From positions 1 through 16,035 of the forward strand of contig CALFFN010000026.1 of assembly GCA_937958185.1 (NCBI GenBank): a stretch of 16,035 bases of DNA, in the 5' to 3' direction. Origin of the DNA: an uncultured Neglectibacter sp. (GTDB lineage Bacteria > Bacillota > Clostridia > Oscillospirales > Acutalibacteraceae). Shown piece by piece: positions 7,187-14,775 of the stretch; position 1 is the stretch's first letter, and each line of letters opens with the position of its first letter. Made by a program: the position numbers and the translations under genes. Under the pieces are notes generated by a model. It was given only the letters and a program-made list of their open reading frames with translations. It made no database searches and was not told the origin of the DNA.

Positions 7187-9179
7187 CCCAATTGGCCTTC
7201 TGGGCGTTTTCCACGATGAAATCCCGGCGGGGCTCTACCTTATCGCCCATGAGGACGGTGAACACCTCGTCCGCTTCGGCGGCGTCCTCCACCTCTACCC
7301 GGCGCATGGTGCGCACCGCGGGGTTCATGGTAGTCTCCCAAAGCTGCTCCGGGTCCATTTCACCCAGACCTTTGTACCGCTGTATCTCATAGCCGCTTCC
7401 CAGCTCCGCCATGATCTGGTCCCGCTCCGGGTCGGTATAGGCGTAATAGTGCCGTTTTCCCTTGGTAATGCGGAACAGCGGGGGCTGCGCCAGATAGACG
7501 TGCCCCTCCTCCACCAAAGGACGCATAAAGCGGAAGAAGAAGGTCAGCAGCAGCGTGCGGATATGGGAGCCGTCCACATCGGCATCGGCCATGATGATGA
7601 TTTTCCCGTACCGCAGCTTGGAAAGGTCAAATTCCTCGCCGATCCCCGTGCCCAGCGCCGTGACGACGGGCATGAGCTTTTCATTGCCGTACACCTTGTC
7701 CAGCCTTGCCTTCTCCACATTCAGCATTTTGCCCCACAAGGGCAAGATCGCCTGGAATTTCCTGTCGCGCCCACCCTTGGCGGAGCCTCCTGCGGAGTCG
7801 CCCTCCACAATGTATATCTCGGTTTCCTCCGGGTCGCGGGACTGGCAGTCCGCCAGCTTGCCGGGGAGGGAGTTGTTTTCCAGCGCCGTCTTCCTGCGCG
7901 CCAGTTCTCTCGCTTTTCTTGCCGCTTCCCTGGCGCGGGAAGCTGTCAGCGCTTTATCAAAAATAGCCCGGGCGGTGGCGGGGTTTTCCTCCAAAAAGGT
8001 CATCATCTTGTCGTAGACCATGGAGCTGACCAGCGTGCTCATTTCCGTATTGCCCAGCTTTGCCTTGGTCTGCCCCTCGAACTGGGCCTCTTTCAGCTTT
8101 ACGCTGATGACGCAGGTCAAGCCCTCCCGCACGTCCTCGCCGGAAAGGTTCTTGTCGTTTTCCTTGAGGATCGCGTACTTGCGGGCGTAATCGTTCATCA
8201 CACGGGTCAGGGCGCGCTTGAAGCCGTCCTCATGGGTGCCGCCGTCGGTGGTGTGGATATTGTTGGCAAAGGAAAGGATCAGCTCGTTGAAGCTGTCCGT
8301 ATACTGCATGGCGATCTCCGCGGTGGAATTTCCGTCCGGGGCCTCCGCGCCGAAGCGAATGATCTCCGGGTGAATGACCTCTACCGCCTTTTTCGTGTTC
8401 AGGTAATCCACAAAGGAGCTGACGCCGCCCTCGTAGCAGTAAGTATTGGCTATCCTGCCCTCTGCTTCCTGCTCGTCGGGGTCCCGCTCCGCCGGGTCCC
8501 GCTCGTCAATGAGCTCAATGCTGACACCGGCGTTCAGGAACGCCTGCTCCCGCAGGCGGGTCTGCAATGTTTCATAGGTATAGGTGGTGGTCTCTTTGAA
8601 AATCTCCGCGTCCGCCTTGAAGCAGATAGTGGAGCCGCTGCCCCTGCCCTCCGGCGCTTTCCCGCGGTTTTCCAGCTCGGTGACCGCCTTGCCCCGCTCG
8701 AACCGCTGGTAGTACAGCTCGCCCTCATGGACGACCTCTACCTCCAGCCACTCGGAAAGGGCGTTCACCACGGAAGCGCCCACGCCGTGCAGACCGCCGG
8801 AGACCTTGTAGCTGCCGCCGCCGAACTTGCCGCCGGCGTGCAGAATGGTGAACACCACCGTGACGGCAGGCAGCCCGGTCTTGTGCTGCACGCCTACGGG
8901 GATACCTCTGCCGTTGTCGGAAACATAGATGATATTACCGGGCAGTATCTTCACCACGATCTTGTCGCAAAATCCCGCCAGGGCTTCGTCAATGGCGTTA
9001 TCCACGATCTCATAGACCAGATGGTGCAGCCCTCTGGGGCCTGTGGAGCCGATATACATGCCGGGGCGCTTGCGCACCGCTTCCAGACCCTCCAGGACCT
9101 GGATCTGGTCGCCGTCATAAGCCTGGCTGGCGTCCGCCTTCATCAGCTCGTTCCTGTCCTTATTTTCCAGATTATCCAA
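7179..9179 (-). CDS. gyrB: DNA gyrase subunit B
   Basis: 666-residue ATPase subunit of gyrase. The GHKL ATP site is seen as EIVDNAIDEALAG (57-69), SDNGRGIP (87-94) and GGLHGVGAS (128-136). The transducer follows. The TOPRIM metal site is EGDSAGGSAK (459-468) with DADVDGSHI further on, and the C-terminal PLFRITKG..RYKGLGEMDPEQLWETTMNP is typical of the short, Gram-positive GyrB without the E. coli tail insert. Residue 482 (PLWGKMLNVEK) is Trp where E. coli has Lys447. The start is TTG at 9177-9179 with a perfect GGAGG 7 bases upstream; the next in-frame ATG is at codon 13, without comparable support. It is the first gene of its unit, with its own promoter at 9273-9301. Confidence 0.98.
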   Translation of the reverse strand: MDNLENKDRNELMKADASQAYDGDQIQVLEGLEAVRKRPGMYIGSTGPRGLHHLVYEIVDNAIDEALAGFCDKIVVKILPGNIIYVSDNGRGIPVGVQHKTGLPAVTVVFTILHAGGKFGGGSYKVSGGLHGVGASVVNALSEWLEVEVVHEGELYYQRFERGKAVTELENRGKAPEGRGSGSTICFKADAEIFKETTTYTYETLQTRLREQAFLNAGVSIELIDERDPAERDPDEQEAEGRIANTYCYEGGVSSFVDYLNTKKAVEVIHPEIIRFGAEAPDGNSTAEIAMQYTDSFNELILSFANNIHTTDGGTHEDGFKRALTRVMNDYARKYAILKENDKNLSGEDVREGLTCVISVKLKEAQFEGQTKAKLGNTEMSTLVSSMVYDKMMTFLEENPATARAIFDKALTASRAREAARKARELARRKTALENNSLPGKLADCQSRDPEETEIYIVEGDSAGGSAKGGRDRKFQAILPLWGKMLNVEKARLDKVYGNEKLMPVVTALGTGIGEEFDLSKLRYGKIIIMADADVDGSHIRTLLLTFFFRFMRPLVEEGHVYLAQPPLFRITKGKRHYYAYTDPERDQIMAELGSGYEIQRYKGLGEMDPEQLWETTMNPAVRTMRRVEVEDAAEADEVFTVLMGDKVEPRRDFIVENAQKANWDV

Positions 9180-9272
9180 AAAAAGTCCTCCAAACTTGCC
9201 GCCGCTCCGCTAAAGCCGTTTCCAGTGCTGTTTTTGCGGCGCTGATAAAATTTCTTTTCTTGACTATATATT

Positions 9273-9301
9273 AGTATAGCAGATTTTCGTCCTTTTGTAA
9301 A
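9273..9301 (-). promoter_or_regulatory. gyrB: Promoter of the gyrB unit
   Basis: TTTACA (9301-9296), 17-base spacer, TATACT (9278-9273) on the minus strand. The -35 abuts the T tract of the upstream terminator (9303-9309), so the two units are tightly packed. The predicted leader of about 87 bases contains complementary CGCCGC and GCGGCG segments that could fold just before the GGAGG ribosome binding site. Confidence 0.65.
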
Positions 9302-9302
9302 T

Positions 9303-9335
9303 AAAAAAAGTGCCCGGAATCCATAGATTCCGGGC
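9303..9335 (-). terminator. Terminator of the dnaA-recF unit
   Basis: Perfect 10-bp stem GCCCGGAATC / GATTCCGGGC with a 4-base loop, followed on the minus strand by seven T. It lies 24 bases past the stop of the zinc-ribbon membrane protein gene. Confidence 0.9.
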
Positions 9336-9358
9336 GAAAATTCAGCTGTTTTTTTGTC

Positions 9359-10324
9359 TCATTCGTCCCGCCCGCGCTGAATTTCCTTCAGGCGGCGCTC
9401 CACGTAAGCCGGGTCGTCATATTTCGCGAAAAAGTCATCGCCCACACTGGGGATATCCACATGGCTGACAGTATGGGTATCAGCCGCCGGGCGCGCGGGA
9501 GCCTGTGTGCCGACAACGGGGCGGGAGGGGACCTGTGCGCCGCCTGCCGGCGTTTTCTGGGCGGTATAGCCGCTGGGGTACACCACCTGCCGGGCAGCAG
9601 CGGAGGGGGCTTCAGAAGCAGCCCGCTGAACGGGTCTTTGTGCTGCTGCGGCGCTCTGTGTCCTCTGGGGCGCCGGAGAGCGCTGGGAAACCGGCCGCTG
9701 AGGAGCCTGTCTCTGCACAGCCTCCCGCTGAGGGGCTGCTGCCCTTTGTGCCGGAGCCTGCCTGATTTTAGGCATTTCCACCACAGAGGTCTTTTCCAGC
9801 TCCTCCCTTGACGCCGAACGGGAGGGGATCGCCCGGTTTTCCCCCTCGCTCATCTGGGGCAGGGGTCCCGTGCGGTACTCTGTTTTCGGCAGATATTCGT
9901 CGGAATCATAAAACACCCGCCCGGTCTGCCCGGCAGTATTGGCGGCGGGCATTCTGCGGTCTTCCATGCTTCCGCTTTTCCGCTTTTTCTTTTCTATCTC
10001 CGCCCGGGACATTTTCTTGATGACCGGCTTTTCCAGATTTACCATGAACAGGCTCAAAAGGAAGAAAACGGCAAAAGGCAGCAATACCTGCCCCAGGGTG
10101 GTCAGGGAAATGTCGTCCAAAATAAATTTGTGGAAGAAATATACAGCACCGCCGGAAAAAACTGCCAGCAGGGCAAACACATAGATCAGGGGAGAGAGAA
10201 AGATATTGGATATTCCGCCGCACCGGGGGCACTGGTATTCGCCCTGGCGCTTTAACGACCAGGTCCTCAGTAAATTGACCCGCTTTTTACAATAGGGGCA
10301 GGAGGACACTCCAAAATATTTCAT
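9359..10324 (-). CDS. Zinc-ribbon membrane protein of unknown function
   Basis: 321-residue protein of no characterised function. An N-terminal zinc ribbon (SSCPYCKKR, Cys9 and Cys12; YQCPRCGG, Cys32 and Cys35) is followed by two membrane helices at about 41-65 and 77-97 and a basic patch (KKMSRAEIEKKKRKSG). A long, probably disordered region follows, enriched in Gln, Pro, Ala and Arg between about 190 and 275 with repeating APQR/QRPV-type units. It closes with a conserved-looking C-terminal segment (GDDFFAKYDDPAYVERRLKEIQ). This looks like a membrane-tethered adaptor with a long cytosolic tail. ATG at 10322-10324 with GGAAGGG 6 bases upstream is preferred over the adjacent GTG. It is last in the dnaA-recF-remB unit, 26 bases after remB, so a link to chromosome or envelope processes is possible but unproven. 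Confidence 0.85.
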   Translation of the reverse strand: MKYFGVSSCPYCKKRVNLLRTWSLKRQGEYQCPRCGGISNIFLSPLIYVFALLAVFSGGAVYFFHKFILDDISLTTLGQVLLPFAVFFLLSLFMVNLEKPVIKKMSRAEIEKKKRKSGSMEDRRMPAANTAGQTGRVFYDSDEYLPKTEYRTGPLPQMSEGENRAIPSRSASREELEKTSVVEMPKIRQAPAQRAAAPQREAVQRQAPQRPVSQRSPAPQRTQSAAAAQRPVQRAASEAPSAAARQVVYPSGYTAQKTPAGGAQVPSRPVVGTQAPARPAADTHTVSHVDIPSVGDDFFAKYDDPAYVERRLKEIQRGRDE

Positions 10325-10350
10325 CACGATCCCTTCCTTTCAAAACACAT

Positions 10351-10620
10351 TCAAAGCAGCTCCGCCGCTATGCCGCTTTTTGCCCTGCGCAGCAGGGTTG
10401 AGGGGGCAATCTGGGAGATGTATACGGTCTGTTTCCCATTTTGTTCACAGAGAATAAAGGATTTCGGAAGCTCCATGGACACGTTAACCACCTGATTTTC
10501 CCTTTGGGCTTTTCCCAGAAAATCGCGGGTATGTTTAGATACAGTGGAATTGTCCATATCGAATACGCCGATGATGTCCTCGGTGCGCACTACCGTATTT
10601 TGTCCTAAATGCAGGTACAT
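10351..10620 (-). CDS. remB: RemB/YaaB-like DUF370 protein
   Basis: 89-residue protein of the DUF370 family (MYLHLGQNTVVRTEDIIGVFDMDNSTVSKHTRDFL..). Bacillus subtilis RemB (YaaB) has the same N-terminal LHLGxNxVV..DIIGIFD pattern and the same position between recF and gyrB. RemA and RemB are regulators of biofilm matrix genes; RemA is a DNA-binding protein of this fold, whereas RemB's mechanism is less clear. The C-terminus (VYISQIAPSTLLRRAKSGI) is also family-like. The ATG at 10620 lies one base past the recF stop, and GGAGG in the recF 3' end serves as its ribosome binding site, pointing to translational coupling. Confidence 0.9.
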   Translation of the reverse strand: MYLHLGQNTVVRTEDIIGVFDMDNSTVSKHTRDFLGKAQRENQVVNVSMELPKSFILCEQNGKQTVYISQIAPSTLLRRAKSGIAAELL

Positions 10621-10621
10621 T

Positions 10622-11755
10622 TCAGGAGACCTCCTCCGGCGTGACCACGCCGTTTTCCACCCGGAACCGTTTGCCGGTTTCCTGTAAGCTCACCGTTTCC
10701 GGGCTGCAGCAGGTGATAAATACCTGCCGCCCGTGGAGATGGTTCAGCAAATAATCCTGACGGCTCTGATCCAGCTCGCTCATCACATCGTCCAGCAGCA
10801 CCACCGGGGTCTCTCCCGAAAGCCCTGCCAGGGTTTCGGCTTCCGCCAGCTTTAATGCCAGCACGGCGCTGCGCTGCTGTCCCTGGGAGCCATAGGAGCG
10901 GGCGGAAAGCCCATTTAGTTCAATTTCCAAATCGTCCCGGTGGGGACCAAAGGAGGTAAAGCCGGATTTCATATCCGAGCGCAAAGCCCTTCGCAGCTCC
11001 TTTGAGAATACTTCTTCCGCTTCCTCCGGCACAAGGTTTTCCACAGGAACCCGAACGGACGGGGAATATTTTATTCCTATCTTTTCCTTGCCCTTGGATA
11101 TCCCGTGATAGATATCCTGCACCTTTTCCGCCGCCTTATCCACATAAGCCTTCCGCTCCGTCATTACAGCAACACCCAGCTTGATCAGCCGGGCGTCCCA
11201 AACCTCCAGCGTATCCTGAAGCTCAGGGAAGCGGTTCATATCCTTCAGCAACGCGTTCCGCTGCAGCAGCGTGCGGTTGTAAGCGCTGAGCGCCCCGGCA
11301 AAGCTGGGCTTCAGCTGGCAAAGGGCGCCGTCGATAAAGCTTCTCCGCCGGGCAGGACCTTCTTTCACCAAAAGCAAATGCTCCGGGGAAAAAATCACAG
11401 CGCGCACCTTTCCCACCAAAGCGGACCCGGTTTTCTTTTTCACGCCGTTTATCACGGAGCTGCGCCTGCCGTTTTCAATTTGCAGCACAGCCTTCTGCAT
11501 TCTTTCCTCGCTGAAAAAATCCAGTGCCAGGGACGCGGCAGGGGCGTTCTGCCCTGTTTCCCGGTTCAATCTGGGAAGCTCCCCGTCCTTCGCGCCGCGA
11601 AAGGAATGTCCCCCGGTGAATAGCCACAGACCCTCCAACAGGTTGGTTTTTCCCTGCGCGTTGTCCCCATAGATCACGTTGACCCCCTCGCAGGGAAACA
11701 GCTCTCCGTCTTCCAGATTGCGGAACTGCTGTGTGGCAAGGCGCTGAACATACAT
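10622..11755 (-). CDS. recF: DNA replication and repair protein RecF
   Basis: 377-residue SMC/ABC-type ATPase that, with RecO and RecR, helps load RecA at single-strand gaps and supports replication restart. Walker A is GDNAQGKTN (30-38), the signature motif is SYGSQGQQRSAVLALKLAE, and Walker B is VVLLDDVMSELD; the C-terminus (VFITCCSPETV) carries the D-loop/H-loop region. Length is usual for the family. ATG at 11755 is preceded by GGTGGAG, 6 bases away, located within the end of the S4-domain gene. The gene starts 3 bases after the S4 stop and is followed by remB after one base. A perfect DnaA-box sequence TTATCCACA lies inside it at 11136-11144 on the plus strand. Confidence 0.97.
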   Translation of the reverse strand: MYVQRLATQQFRNLEDGELFPCEGVNVIYGDNAQGKTNLLEGLWLFTGGHSFRGAKDGELPRLNRETGQNAPAASLALDFFSEERMQKAVLQIENGRRSSVINGVKKKTGSALVGKVRAVIFSPEHLLLVKEGPARRRSFIDGALCQLKPSFAGALSAYNRTLLQRNALLKDMNRFPELQDTLEVWDARLIKLGVAVMTERKAYVDKAAEKVQDIYHGISKGKEKIGIKYSPSVRVPVENLVPEEAEEVFSKELRRALRSDMKSGFTSFGPHRDDLEIELNGLSARSYGSQGQQRSAVLALKLAEAETLAGLSGETPVVLLDDVMSELDQSRQDYLLNHLHGRQVFITCCSPETVSLQETGKRFRVENGVVTPEEVS

Positions 11756-11758
11756 AAG

Positions 11759-11965
11759 CTACTCCACCTGAAATTCTTTTCCCCCATAGGCGACCCTGTC
11801 GCCCGGTCTCAGCTTTTTTCCCCGCATGGTGCAGGTTTCCCCATTGACGGCAACTTCGCCGTTTTGAATCAAAATCTTTGCCTGCCCGCCGGTATCTACC
11901 ATGCCGGTAAGCTTTAACAGGGAATCCAGCCGGATAAATTCTGTTTCTATCTTTATTGTTTTCAA
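11759..11965 (-). CDS. yaaA: S4-domain RNA-binding protein YaaA (RlbA-like)
   Basis: 68-residue protein consisting of one S4 RNA-binding domain (FIRLDSLLKLTGMVDTGGQAKILIQNGEVAVNGETCTMRGKKLRPGDRVAYGGKEFQV). It corresponds to the small S4 protein found between dnaN and recF in Bacillota, linked to ribosome assembly or RNA binding in B. subtilis. The family's VDTGGQAK..I..G.V.VNGE core is fully present. The open frame starts with TTG at 11963-11965, which gives the family's usual N-terminus; the upstream ribosome binding sequence is poor. An inverted repeat at 11983-12031 occupies the spacer from dnaN. Confidence 0.92.
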   Translation of the reverse strand: MKTIKIETEFIRLDSLLKLTGMVDTGGQAKILIQNGEVAVNGETCTMRGKKLRPGDRVAYGGKEFQVE

Positions 11966-11982
11966 ATTTTCAGACCACGTGC

Positions 11983-12031
11983 TCCAAAAATTTTTTCACA
12001 ATGGAAAAATGCCCTGTGAAAAGTTTTTGGA
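11983..12031. repeat. Inverted repeat between dnaN and the S4 gene
   Basis: TCCAAAAATTTTTTCACA (11983-12000) and TGTGAAAAGTTTTTGGA (12015-12031) are complementary apart from one bulge/mismatch, enclosing 14 bases. It is AT-rich and lacks a T tract after the stem on the minus strand, so it is not an obvious terminator. Confidence 0.6.
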
Positions 12032-12050
12032 AGCTGTCCTTTCTTTCCTG

Positions 12051-13154
12051 TTAGTCGTTCTTCAGCCGCACGGGCAGCACCAGGAACAGGAAACTGTCAC
12101 CGTCCTTCGGGACGATCTTCATGGGGCTCAAAGGTCCGCCCAGCTGGATCTTTACCTCGTCGCATTCCGTGTTCCGCAGCGCGTCCAGCAGGTAGCGGTT
12201 ATTAAAGCCAATCTCCACATCGTCTCCTGTGATCTCCGCATTCAGCTGGTCGCTGGCGCGTCCCATGGCGGTGGTGCACAGAAGCTTGATCTCATTTTCG
12301 GAGAACTGGCAGCGCACCGGGCTTTTCAGGCGGTCGGTGATCAGCAGGGAAACACGCTCCACGCTTTCGATCACTTCTCTGGTTTTTACGATCACTTCTG
12401 TTTTGCTGTCCGGCGGGATTGCCGCCTTGTAATTCAAAAATTCGCCCTCCAGCAGGCTGGAAATGACGGTGTAGTTTTCTATCTTAAAGAGGATATGCCT
12501 GCGCCCGGCGGAGATTTCCACAGCGTCGTCGGTATCCTTTAGAAGCCTTAAAATCTCTCCCAGGGTCTTGCCGGGAGTGACAAAGAAAATATCCTCCTGG
12601 AAATCTACGGGCTCGCTCCGCTTCGCCAGGCGGTACCCGTCTACGGACACCATATCGAGAACGCCGTTTTCTATATGGAACAGGCTGCCCTGGTGAATGG
12701 GCTTGGCGTCGCTTTCCGCTACGGCAAACAGCGTCTGCCGGATCATGCTTTTCAGCACATTGGAGGGCAGCTCGATTTTAGTGGAATCTGTCAGCTTGGG
12801 AAGCTCCGGGAATTCCTCCGCGGGATTTGAAATGATGGAAAATTTGCTGTAGCCGCTTTCTATCGTCGCCATGTTCTTTTCGTCCACGGAGACGGTGACG
12901 GTTTCATCCGGCGTTTTTCGCACGATGTCGGAAAAGATTTTTGCGGTGAGCGCCGCCTTGCCCGGCTCCTCCACCCTGGCGGGAATGACAGTGGTCATGC
13001 CCAGCTCCAGATCATAGGCGCACAGCTCAAGGTTTCCCTCCGCGGCTGTGAGAAGGATACATTCCAGCGCGGGAATGGAGGTCTTGCTGGAAACAGCTCT
13101 CTGAATATTGGAGACCGCTTCTGTGATATCGTTTTTATTGACTGTGAATTTCAT
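12051..13154 (-). CDS. dnaN: DNA polymerase III beta subunit (sliding clamp)
   Basis: 367-residue clamp with the three-domain beta fold: N-terminal MKFTVNKNDITEAVSNIQRAVSSKTSIPALECILL, middle IHQGSLFHIENGVLDMVSVDGYRLAKRSEPV (the family's TDGHRLA position, here VDGYRLA), and C-terminal LSPMKIVPKDGDSFLFLVLPVRL, the usual clamp ending. The dimer encircles DNA and tethers Pol III and repair proteins through its hydrophobic groove. ATG at 13154 follows AAAGGA at a spacing of 8. It lies downstream of dnaA across the 245-base gap that carries the TGTGNAA cluster. A short GGTCC/GGACC hairpin (13171-13183) is present in its leader close to the ribosome binding site. Confidence 0.98.
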   Translation of the reverse strand: MKFTVNKNDITEAVSNIQRAVSSKTSIPALECILLTAAEGNLELCAYDLELGMTTVIPARVEEPGKAALTAKIFSDIVRKTPDETVTVSVDEKNMATIESGYSKFSIISNPAEEFPELPKLTDSTKIELPSNVLKSMIRQTLFAVAESDAKPIHQGSLFHIENGVLDMVSVDGYRLAKRSEPVDFQEDIFFVTPGKTLGEILRLLKDTDDAVEISAGRRHILFKIENYTVISSLLEGEFLNYKAAIPPDSKTEVIVKTREVIESVERVSLLITDRLKSPVRCQFSENEIKLLCTTAMGRASDQLNAEITGDDVEIGFNNRYLLDALRNTECDEVKIQLGGPLSPMKIVPKDGDSFLFLVLPVRLKND

Positions 13155-13193
13155 GATACTGTTCCTTTCCGGTCCGAAGGACCTTTCCTGATC

Positions 13194-13395
13194 TGTGATA
13201 TATTGTAAGATTTAGAAGTCTTAGTAATGGCTGTGAAATTGTGTAAAAAAGAAGTTTGTTCCCCAAAAACCTTATTTTATTCCCGGTGATTTTTTCCAGG
13301 GGCGTTGTGAAAAATCTGTGGAGGATGTGGAAAGATTTTTTTGATTCCACAGCGCTGTGAAATCCTGTTTGTGAAATGTGGAAGAAACTGTGCAA
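13194..13395. other. oriC: Candidate oriC: cluster of degenerate DnaA-box motifs
   Basis: Ten TGTG motifs, all on the plus strand, occur at 13194, 13232, 13240, 13306, 13317, 13326, 13356, 13370, 13377 and 13389; eight fit TGTGNAA, the complement of the TTNCACA half of the DnaA box. Only one opposite-strand CACA is seen (in TTCCACAG near 13345). The gap is AT-rich around 13240-13300. Position between dnaA and dnaN, with diverging gene orientation on the two sides of dnaA, fits a Bacillota origin. No exact TTATCCACA is present here. Confidence 0.6.
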
Positions 13396-13399
13396 AACC

Positions 13400-14713
13400 T
13401 TATCGGTCCCGAATGTTTTTGATAATGTCGTTTACCACCGCTTTGGTATGGGGGTCTTTTTCGATTTTTTTCTCCACCTGCCGGGTGGCGTACACCACGG
13501 TGGAATGGTCCCTGCCCCCAAAGGTTTCGCCGATCTCCACCATGGAAAGGTCGGTAATTTCCCGGACGATGTACATGGAGATTTGCCGCGCTTCGGAAAT
13601 GTTGGAATTTCTCTTTTGAGAGCGGATGTCCTCCGGGGTAACGTTACCGTAGGTCCTGGCGACCTCTTCGATGATTTTTTCCACCGTTACGGGAGTGGGC
13701 TGGGAATTGTTGATGATATCGCTGATAGCAGCCTGCGCCGTGGCGACGTTTATGGGCTTGTCCTCCAGCAGATGGAAAGCCCTGAGCTTTTTTACCGCGC
13801 CCTCCAGCTGGCGGATATTGTTCTTCAGCTTTGTGGCGATGTACTCCGATACGCTGTCCGGGATATCAAAGCCCAGGGATTCCGCCTTTCGGTTGACAAT
13901 GGCGGTGCGGGTCTCGAAATCCGGGACCTGGATATCGGCAAGCAGTCCGGATTCAAACCGGGATTTCAGCCTGTCCTCCAGCGTGGCGATCTCCTTCGGC
14001 GGCCTGTCGGAGGTGAGGACGATCTGCTTTTTAGATTCATGCAGCGCTTCAAAGGTATGGAAAAATTCCTCCTGGGTGGATACCTTGCCGGCGATAAACT
14101 GGATATCATCGATCAAAAGCAGGTCCACCGTCCTGTATTTCTCCCGCACATGGGGCATGGTGCCCTTTGCAATGCCTTCGATCACCTCGTTGGTAAAGTC
14201 CTCGCCTTTCATATAAAGGCTGGTGCGGGTGGGAAAGTTTTTCTTAAATTCCTTGGCAACGGCGTTCAGCAGGTGGGTCTTGCCGAGACCGGGGCTGCCG
14301 TAAATGAACAGGGGGTTATACAGCATGGCAGGCTGGGCTGCCACCGCCTGACAGGCGGCGTGGGCAAAACGGTTGGAAGGACCTACCACAAAGTTTTCAA
14401 AGGTAAGGTCTTCGCTTTTTCCGTCGGAGGGATCTGCTTCCAGACGGTGCTCTACCCTTTCCTCCTGTACGCACAGGGAAAAGTTTATCTTGGGTCCGTA
14501 TACGCTTTGAACCGCTTCCTGCAACAAGTCATTATAGCAGCGGAGCAGGGTGTTTTTATGAAATTCGTTAGGGGCTTCGATAATGGCAATGCCCTGTTCA
14601 AAATCCAGAGAGACCGGCTTTAATCGGCTGAACCAGGTCTTGTATGCCACCTCTGTGATGTGGGATTTGCAAAAATCACAGATCAGCTCCCATGTTTGGT
14701 CAAAAGATTCCAA
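13400..14713 (-). CDS. dnaA: Chromosomal replication initiator DnaA
   Basis: 437-residue AAA+ initiator that binds DnaA boxes and melts oriC. Numbered from the upstream ATG: domain I at about 6-85 (ESFDQTWELICDFCKSHITEVAYKTWF), a short linker, AAA+ domain with Walker A GSPGLGKTH (144-152), Walker B LLLIDDIQF (203-211) and sensor/arginine-finger segments (LTSDRPPKEI, RLKSRFESGL), then domain IV with GGRDHSTV (404-411), the DNA-binding signature. The linker (domain II) is short. I prefer the TTG at 14711-14713 as start because GGAGG lies 8 bases upstream and the resulting opening ESFDQTWE matches clostridial DnaA. The in-frame ATG at 14728, five codons earlier, has no usable ribosome binding site, since GGAGG forms its own second and third codons. 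First gene of a unit extending to 9359. Confidence 0.96.
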   Translation of the reverse strand: MESFDQTWELICDFCKSHITEVAYKTWFSRLKPVSLDFEQGIAIIEAPNEFHKNTLLRCYNDLLQEAVQSVYGPKINFSLCVQEERVEHRLEADPSDGKSEDLTFENFVVGPSNRFAHAACQAVAAQPAMLYNPLFIYGSPGLGKTHLLNAVAKEFKKNFPTRTSLYMKGEDFTNEVIEGIAKGTMPHVREKYRTVDLLLIDDIQFIAGKVSTQEEFFHTFEALHESKKQIVLTSDRPPKEIATLEDRLKSRFESGLLADIQVPDFETRTAIVNRKAESLGFDIPDSVSEYIATKLKNNIRQLEGAVKKLRAFHLLEDKPINVATAQAAISDIINNSQPTPVTVEKIIEEVARTYGNVTPEDIRSQKRNSNISEARQISMYIVREITDLSMVEIGETFGGRDHSTVVYATRQVEKKIEKDPHTKAVVNDIIKNIRDR

Positions 14714-14766
14714 GATATTTCCCTCCATGCCTGCCGCAAGAATAAAAGCGCCGATATACAGATATC

Positions 14767-14775
14767 AGTATACCA
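14767..14775 (-). promoter_or_regulatory. dnaA: Candidate dnaA promoter (extended -10)
   Basis: TGGTATACT on the minus strand is an extended -10 element (TGN plus TATACT). A -35 is not obvious at 17-18 bases. The predicted start near 14760 gives a leader of about 47 bases to the TTG start. The element overlaps TATACAGATATCAGTATA (14755-14772), a palindrome with a single mismatched base pair per half. Confidence 0.5.

Noticed and set aside
7080..9245. 721-residue plus-strand open frame opposite gyrB
   Set aside because: Antisense shadow of gyrB caused by third-position GC bias; no recognisable domain or ribosome binding site.
9180..9266. Riboswitch in the gyrB leader
   Set aside because: Only a CGCCGC/GCGGCG pairing is seen; no known aptamer core is recognisable.
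13376..14623. 415-residue plus-strand open frame opposite dnaA
   Set aside because: Antisense shadow of dnaA with no family features.
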